The notes under the pieces: model-generated
Database searches by the model: none
What the model was told of the DNA's origin: nothing
What the model saw: only the letters and a program-made list of their open reading frames with translations
Assembly (NCBI RefSeq): GCF_017654505.1
Contig: NC_054549.1
Coordinates: 25,814,147-25,878,146, forward strand
Reading direction: 5' to 3'
DNA length: 64,000 bases
From: Polyodon spathula
Taxonomy: Eukaryota > Chordata > Actinopteri > Acipenseriformes > Polyodontidae
Shown here: piece by piece, positions 57,850-64,000 of the stretch
Numbering within the stretch: the stretch's first letter is position 1
Layout of the letters: each line of letters opens with the position of its first letter
Program-made: the position numbers and the translations under genes

Positions 57850-60015
57850 CCTTATATAGTATTCATACTAACACAATATTTCTGGTTGGTTGTTTTGCCG
57901 GTCAAGAGCAATGCTGCAGGGAAAATCTTTCGACATTTTCTGTTTTCCAGGAATTTCATTTTTTCAAGTCATCCTGGGCCAAAAAAAGGCCTCACTGATA
58001 TTTATCCTTCATGTTTTTTTTTTTTTTCCTCAAACCTTCATTGCATTTATAAAACCAGCATGATTAGCTGAAAACCAATTCTGTCAAGTCTGAAACAAGT
58101 CATGGCTGTTGCTACGCTAAATATAAATATAGAAAAACAGTAATGGGCATTCAGTTTGATAAACTGTATTGCGCTTGGTTTTAAACTGATGTTCAACAAT
58201 ATCCATTACCCTACACAATAAAACATGATATACTGCACCGTGATGACCTCTGACACAGGTCTGTCTTACTCGTCTTACCAACAGCACATCTATATGATTG
58301 CTGTCTCTTTGAGACAGTGTCAAACACTACAAATACAAAAAGAGATACAGGAATATTAAAACATATTTTTTTGTCTCAAAAGGGCTGTTAACAATAGTGT
58401 GATACAGCATACCCAAAGTTGATCTTTAAGTGTAGCATTGCATTTGATTTGTCGAAACTAGACATCAGGTTATGGTGTGGGAAAAAAAAAAAAACTCTGC
58501 CTTTTCAGATTAGGAGGGAAATCTTTCAGGAAAATATGAATCTATTAATGATAGTTCAGCGTCCTTGTAATGGGAGCTGTTGACACAGTTTGATCTTCAG
58601 AGGCGATAAGCTCCCTGAATCCTTAACTGCTTTACTCGATTCATAGGCACGGCTGTGAGATTATATTATAGTTAGTTGGTCTTTTTGGTGTGTAATAATG
58701 TATTACACTGATCCTGTGATCAAAAGTGCAACAGTAAATAGATGCTTTTGTATAAATAAATGCTATCCCTGCCATTTCTTTTTTTCCATCAATATTAATA
58801 CATATTATTATTGACGTATCACATTTATTAAATTTTAAAATCGTGACACATAACAAATTTGTGACCTTAATATATCATCACACTAGTGTTTAAATATCTG
58901 GTAGTCCTGTAATGTTAAAAATGGGTCAGTTTATTTCTTCAGGAACTAGGATTTAACGTTTTAAGTTAAATGAGAAACAAAATTTTAGGCTGAGGGCAGG
59001 AGTGCTACTTGACGGTTGCTAGTGGTGTCTTTGGCTCTAACAAATTCTGATTGACGCTGTGAAAATAGACACTTTCTTTTGTCTTTTGAAATAATGCTCT
59101 TTTCCAATTGACTTAACCAAGAATAAGCCAAAAAGTGTATGATTTCGATATGGATACAACTGAACTCATTCAGTAACAGGGTGCAGGTGATATTTATTTT
59201 TAGATCTCGCATACAAATCTTTTAAAATGTTGGTAGACAAGCAGTGCCATGTGTACTTGCGTGTAAAAGCCCTTCTTCTGTATCAGCAGTGCTGTGCTGT
59301 AGCTTTTGGCACAGCAGGGCCTGGGTGTGGGGCATCCTAACGTCAGCCGCTGTTAGTTCATTGCCAGGTCATCTCTGGGGAGGAAGTGCTCTGGCTCTGT
59401 TCTTCCACCTAGCTGTTTACAGGAAATGCGAGACAAGGGCCTTAGAACTGGGCTGTGGTGTCGTAGGGTGTGAAGCTCTTGGTGTAAAGTTGGAACAACA
59501 CAAGCTGACGTGAGGTACTGGAATCCAGTAGTCATTTTGTTGTTGTTACAAATATAATCAGCCATCATTCACAAGTAGAGATCCATCAGACGCCTTGTAC
59601 ACCGTTTTACAAATGCTATTGAATACTGCAGCTGAAATCTATTGTCATAAAACAAAAACACACAAAAAAACATCTACCGGTACTGTTATAATTTTAGAAC
59701 AGGCTGGGTTTACTGTTCCAGATTTAAGCACCATTTTAACCCATGAATTGCTTCGACAGTGCTAGATATTCTTTTGGAAGTGTAATGACTTTTAAAAAAA
59801 AAAAAAAACTTTTGCCAGTGTGTTACTGAGCCCCCTGCAGTGTTTACAATATGTTACTTTACATTTGCTGTATCCTGTGCTGTCCATATTGCAGGAATAT
59901 ATTTTTCAACATAATCCCAATTTATATTTTTATTCACACATTTGGGATCAGTATTTTTTTCAACTGTTACCCTGGAACATTCGCCAGAAAAAAGGTACAT
60001 TTTCTTTGAATCGCC
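57850..60015. other. intronic sequence, nothing recognised
   Basis: No exon or mobile element was identified. 59240-59480 is somewhat GC-richer with frames open on both strands, but has no splice-site support or recognisable domain. Confidence 0.3.
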
Positions 60016-60117
60016 GCTGTGTATCCAGTTCATGCTGCCTCCTGCTACAGTGCTGGTGTATTGTGGAAACAGAAAACCAGCACTGTTACAGGAGGGAGCG
60101 TGATCTGGATACACTGC
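60016..60117 (+). ncRNA. miRNA-precursor-like hairpin, unassigned
   Basis: The arm 60019-60057 is the near-exact reverse complement of 60076-60114, with an 18-base loop. Over 39 positions there are 34 Watson-Crick pairs, one G-U pair and four mismatches, spaced as small internal bulges. Two further pairs extend the base to 60016 and 60117. Size, loop length and mismatch pattern fit an animal pre-miRNA, in the sense orientation of the FGD5 intron. I do not recognise a known mature miRNA in it. It could instead be a tiny foldback transposon remnant. Confidence 0.45.
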
Positions 60118-60499
60118 AATAAAAATATCTAGAGTCGGCAATATGTTTAAAAGCATAATGCTGCAATACAGAGAACATGGGACACAGCAAAGGTAACTTC
60201 ATGTGTTTCTTGTAAACACTGCAAGGTGTTAAGGGCAATATACTGAAGTAGGTTGCATTTGTGTATAAGAAGATATAAGATTCAACTGCTGGAAAGAAAA
60301 CATTTTCTGATCTAATTACACCATTGAATTGATACCCAGTGAAACAGTGACCAACGCAAGCTCTTGTATTGGATAGAGGTTCTGTGTGACATCCTGCTGC
60401 AGGATGGAGTGAAGTGGGGGTGAGTAGCTGCTCAATTAGTGTAAATGATTATGTAGCAGCATTGACTCACGACTGTACACACAACTAGTACAAAACCAC

Positions 60500-60775
60500 A
60501 GGAACATAAGAAAATAAGGATATGTACAAACAAAGGGAGGCAATTCTGCCTTTCCTAGTAGCTTATTGATTTCAAAACTTCAAGTTGGGTCTTAAAGGAG
60601 CCAAGTGATTAACCACGTGACTAAGTAGTCCATTCCATACCCACACTCTGTGAAGAAGTGTCTCCTGCCCTCTGTCCTGTCCTAAGTTTATCTCTAATTA
60701 ATTTCTATCTGTGTCTGTTCTCTAGTTGTGGTTTCTGTGCTGCGCTTAAAATATTGGTGCGGGTTAGCTTTGTAA
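60500..60775 (-). mobile_element. LINE 3' region, antisense, left part
   Basis: GGAACATAAGAAAATAAGGA at the left is the reverse LINE tail. GTGAAGAAGTGTCTCCTGCC further in is the reverse of its 3' coding and untranslated region. It is cut at 60775 by the hAT-like insertion and resumes at 61768. Confidence 0.85.
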
Positions 60776-61767
60776 TAGGGATGAAACCAACATTTGCATA
60801 AAATACCAAACCAAATGGTATTGGCAAAAGATAAAACCAAAAATGATTTTATTTGTACAATGAAAAAGCATTGGCAGTCTCAGTGCTAAGCTGTGTTGCT
60901 GTGTGGTCCAGTGGTTAAAGGAAGGACTTGTAACCAGGAGGTCCCCAATTCAAATCCTGATCTCACTGACTTACTGTGTGACCCTGAGCAAGCCACTTAT
61001 CCTCCACACCCTAGTCTCTGTAAGCCACCTTGGATAAAGGTATCTGATAAATAAACAAACAAACAATAATATTCATTTTCGATAAAAGGGATGTTGCGAA
61101 CAAATATCTGGAAACTGCTTTTAAGTCAGATGTTTCAGTGAGCGAGTCAGTTTATTTTTATAAAGGTAACTTCAGTTACTGTTTATGTATTGATATTTGT
61201 TTAGTTTGTTTGATTACTTTGTAGCTGCAGCCTATCGGCATATTGATTGAATTCAAGTGTAAGTGCCTTATCCATAGTCATACGTATTACAGTAAGAGGC
61301 TATAATAAACCAGCATACTAAATGAGAACTGACGATTTTTGGTGTACTGGCTTTATTTTTTTGCTGACATAAATCTAGATGGCGTTTTAACTTAGAAGTG
61401 CTTCCTCATCAGAAACTATTTTAAAATGCTGCCAAACATCTCGCTCATTCATGAAGATTAAATAACTTCAGTATTGAAAAGCATGAGCTGCAGTTGTACA
61501 AGGGTAGAAGGAAAGTAATAAATAAAAAAAATGAAATATCTTTTAATACATTATTCTGTCTGCATTGTGTCTACTTGTGTAATACATTGTTATGAGTGAT
61601 GCAGTAACTCTGTATTAAGCTTATTTGTCACAGTTTGAAAAATGTCTTGTGCAATAATGCTGTGACCCGTTCCCTTGGCTGCACAAGTGCACTTTGGTTT
61701 TTCTGTTTTAGACTTTTATTATGATTTTACCGAAAACCAAACCGATCATAACAGACTTGCATCCCTA
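60776..61767. mobile_element. hAT-like non-autonomous transposon
   Basis: Bounded by TAGGGATG at the left and CATCCCTA at the right. The flanking 8 bases are CTTTGTAA and CTTTGTAG, a 7/8 match, and 8-bp target duplications are the hallmark of hAT elements. Removing 60776-61767 plus one flank restores a continuous antisense LINE. There is no transposase frame. It carries a SINE insertion. Confidence 0.8.
60893..61068 (+). mobile_element. tRNA-derived SINE (family S2)
   Basis: A-box-like TGGTCCAGTGGTTAAAGGA and B-box-like CAATTCAAATCCTG are followed by a body with TGTGTGACCCTGAGCAAGCC. The tail is CTTGGATAAAGGTATCTGAT then AAATAAACAAACAAAC. The same family is seen at 29650-29838. It sits inside the hAT-like element. 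Confidence 0.92.
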
Positions 61768-61840
61768 CTTTGTAGACGTCTTTTAAATCTTTAAAGATTT
61801 CAATCATTTCCCCCCTAATTCTTCTCTAGGAGTTCCGGGA
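61768..61840 (-). mobile_element. LINE 3' region, antisense, right part
   Basis: Continuation of the LINE at 60500-60775 after the hAT-like element. TTTGTAGACGTCTTTTAAAT and AAGATTTCAATCATTTCCCC match the reverse of LINE coding sequence. Confidence 0.75.
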
Positions 61841-62660
61841 AGAAATATCTATTTGGGGTCATGTACTGAGCGGGGTGCAGCAGGGACTGTGATAGAACCC
61901 TCACTCTTTCTTATATCTACATCAGTGACCTACAGTAGATAGGGAGATAATAAGCAAGCTTGTAAAATGTGCAGATGATACAAAGACAGGAAGGTGGACA
62001 CCTATCCAGTGACCCAGGAAAGCTAAAAGGATACAGATTACAGAACTGGTATGAAACAGAAGTGACAGAACTGGAACAGGCCCACCAGGAGACAGAACTT
62101 GCTGTTGTAATAGTCTGGTCACTGTCAGCAACCAGACAGTATCAGGAAGCAATTCAAAAGGAATACAGAAGGCTTGGTTATGTAGATAAATGAGGCTGTA
62201 TAATGTGCTGGTGAGATTGCACCTGGAATACTATGTTCAGTTGGGGTCCCTATGCTACAAATAAGACATTGCAGCACTTGAGAGAGTCCAGAGCAAACAG
62301 ACTAATCCCAGGGCTTAAGAAAAGAAGTCATGGGACAGGAATCGATTTAGCCTGGAAAAAAGAAGGGTCAGAGAAGACCTGGTTGTTTTAAAAATCGTAA
62401 AAAGAGTTGACAAAGTTAACACTAGCTAGTACTTTAAGCACAATGCAGAGGACTTGGGACAGATGTTTGAGGGCCTGTTTAGTGCACAGAGAGTAATGAG
62501 TGAATGGAATAGGCTGCTATACCACATTGTTTATGCTAGAATATGTGGATGCTTTATTTATCTAACTACAGTAGGTAAATCAACTACCAGGAACTTGGGG
62601 AGCCTTACTGTTACACAATGTCTATCTCCTACAAAATGTGATGTAGACCCGTAAACCTGT
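61840..62660 (+). mobile_element. CR1/L2-type LINE fragment with RT palm
   Basis: The reverse transcriptase catalytic box is readable at about 61967-61990 (CADDTKTG). It is preceded by a degraded ILYINDL-type stretch and followed by LRLHLEYY-like sequence at 62205-62235 and RVQSKQTNPRA-type sequence at 62283-62315. Stops and frameshifts are frequent. The terminal tail is missing or unrecognisable. Confidence 0.85.
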
Positions 62661-63780
62661 ATTGTATGTCACCCAATACACACACAAACACAGTGTAGCA
62701 CTCTGCTTGTGTACAGCAGCAGCAATCCACTACTGTGTCTGGCACATATTACCACAACACAACAAGCCATTTCCAGACCAGGATATATAACCACAGCTGA
62801 TAAACATAGCCCAATAGAAAAGGAATTTACCTCTGATCTTTGAGGTACCAGGATTGAATTCTGCTCTCGGAATTCATTTTTTATCAAAATCAAAAAGGGT
62901 TAATCATGCTACTGTATATAAACATATAAAAGTTTACCAAAGTAAATTTGCACAGTAATTTCCCATGCTTTTCCCATGGTTGCTTTTTCCACGTTTATAC
63001 TTTGCATTTACCATAGTTTACCATCATGTGCCACGTTTATTAATATGCTTTATCATACCTTTCTAGGCCTTTCAATAAATGCCCATGCTTTACCATGTTT
63101 TCACTATGCATTATTACAGTTTTTACTATTGTAAACTACGATAGCTTGTGTATTGCACACACTCAGCATTAATCCTCAGAGACAGTGGCGCTCCTGTGCA
63201 TGGGGTCTACATGATGAAAAGAGATATGATCTTACTTGTGTCGATTTTGTCTGATCAATCTATCTATGCCTCTGTCTTGAAATGATCCACAGGATGCAAA
63301 TGAAGTCACAGGACAGGGTCAGCTACTCAAATGAATGTTCTTTGTGCTCCTGTCAAGTAGCAGGTGCAGCACAATGGACACAAACAGGTTAGGATACCGG
63401 AGTGTTACCAATCTGAATATTTATTGTCGGATCTATGCATGTGCAACTACTTTATATGCCACCGTGACTTAATTTACACCCTGTGTAATGAGGGAAACAG
63501 TACAGACAGGAGCAGCAGGGCATCAAGATCAATTCCTAGTATTAACATACACAATCAGATTTAATGTAGTGAAGCATCTGGGTCTCCGAGGCTCCAAGAC
63601 TGGAGGAGAACTTAATGTGATCAGGTAGCACGTTCCAACTAGGTAAAGCCCTAGGGGAAAGGGTTAATGCGCCTGAATTACATTTCTAGGAGGGAGACAT
63701 TGCACAGATTTATACTCAGTTGTTTAAGGAAATACATTTTGGTTTATCCTGGAGTTATAATAACAAAGTAATATAACGTG
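62661..63780. other. intronic sequence with repeat fragment
   Basis: 62935-63030 shares TTTGCACAGTAATTTCCC and CTTTTCCCATGGTTG with 52665-52760. Further right, TTTACCAT-type words recur up to 63130. No exon was seen. Confidence 0.35.
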
Positions 63781-63783
63781 TGT

Positions 63784-63992
63784 TGGGGGGGGGGGGTCCA
63801 ACCCTGGTCCCGAGCCACAGGATCTTCTGGTTTTCTTTCCACCTGGTGTTCTCAATTGCTTAATTGTACCAATTATGTTGTTAATTGGTCAACAGCTAAC
63901 ATTTTCCAGGTGTTTAGCCATTGATGATTTAAAGATACCCAGACAACCTGCAGGATTGTGGCTCTCCAGGACCAAGATTGGCCACCCCTGTA
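63784..63992. mobile_element. hAT-like MITE with long imperfect inverted ends
   Basis: The right end, reverse complemented, reads CAGGGGTGGCCAATCTTGGT then CCTGGAGAGCCACAATCC. The left end is GGGGGGTCCAACCCTGGTCC then CGAGCCACAGGATC. This matches the style of a widespread non-autonomous hAT family of fish and amphibians. The left outer bases have been overrun by a G homopolymer. No target duplication was confirmed. Confidence 0.75.
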
Positions 63993-64000
63993 ATATTCTA

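Larger units (their letters stand above)
49355..64000 (+). other. FGD5: FGD5 intron 2 (incomplete)
   Basis: From donor GTACTG to the window end. I searched by eye for the next exon, expected to begin with Ala-Tyr-Thr-Glu-Pro-Tyr and an acidic stretch before the DH domain, and did not find it. The intron is filled with microsatellites, MITEs, a Tc1 remnant, LINE pieces, a hAT-like element and a miRNA-like hairpin, listed separately. Stretches between those features show nothing recognisable. Confidence 0.6.

Noticed and set aside
59244..59513. 89-codon, Cys- and Trp-containing frame as a possible gene
   Set aside because: Frames are open on both strands, there are no splice sites of quality or domain similarity, and it lies within the FGD5 intron.
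49355..64000. DH, PH or FYVE domain exons of FGD5
   Set aside because: I looked for the expected next exon and for DH-domain sequence in all frames and saw none. Very short or divergent exons could still have been missed.

Overview
The window looks like vertebrate nuclear DNA, most likely from a ray-finned fish. It is AT-rich and full of dinucleotide and trinucleotide microsatellites. It carries several Tc1/mariner-like elements and MITEs, CR1/L2-type LINE 3' ends, tRNA-derived SINEs, LTR remnants and hAT-like elements, and it has one clearly recognisable host gene. The repeat mixture, especially LINE tails ending in TTCTTATGTTCTTATG-like sequence and V-SINE-like tails, suggests a non-teleost fish such as a sturgeon, paddlefish, gar or bowfin. 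That is inference from repeat style and cannot be settled here.

The host gene is the 5' part of FGD5 on the + strand. FGD5 is a Cdc42 guanine-nucleotide exchange factor with DH, PH, FYVE and PH domains. A tiny first coding exon lies at 42336-42351 and a 2.9 kb second exon at 46417-49354. Together they encode about 985 residues, the disordered acidic N-terminal half with SH3-type proline motifs, a basic patch and YENI tyrosine motifs. The catalytic and lipid-binding exons were not found, so 49355-64000 is read as intron. About 42 kb lies upstream of the gene, and the only host-like coding signal seen there is one weak candidate exon at 2564-2689.

Region by region: 1-7.2 kb is mostly unique sequence with a long TA array. 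7.37-8.82 kb holds two LTR-like units facing each other. 10-16 kb has a LINE end, a MITE, a SINE-like copy and a nearly complete but inactivated Tc1 transposon. 18.2-21.3 kb has a solo-LTR-like block, an internally deleted LINE and a SINE. 23.7-30.1 kb is a dense repeat cluster with another SINE-like copy, a palindromic Tc1-derived MITE, a mobile-element ORF containing a 30-bp minisatellite, and a decayed Ty3/gypsy pol region. 30-42 kb is mostly unique sequence with LINE fragments and a MITE. 42.3-49.4 kb is the FGD5 5' end. 49.4-64 kb is intron with a second Tc1 remnant, MITEs, a miRNA-like hairpin at 60016-60117, and a three-layer nest of a SINE inside a hAT-like element inside a LINE.

Nothing here forms a multi-gene system. 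The strongest leads are the hairpin, an apparently ancestral two-exon FGD5 N-terminus, an unrecognised three-copy SINE-like family, and several non-autonomous transposon families that can be defined from copies inside this one window.
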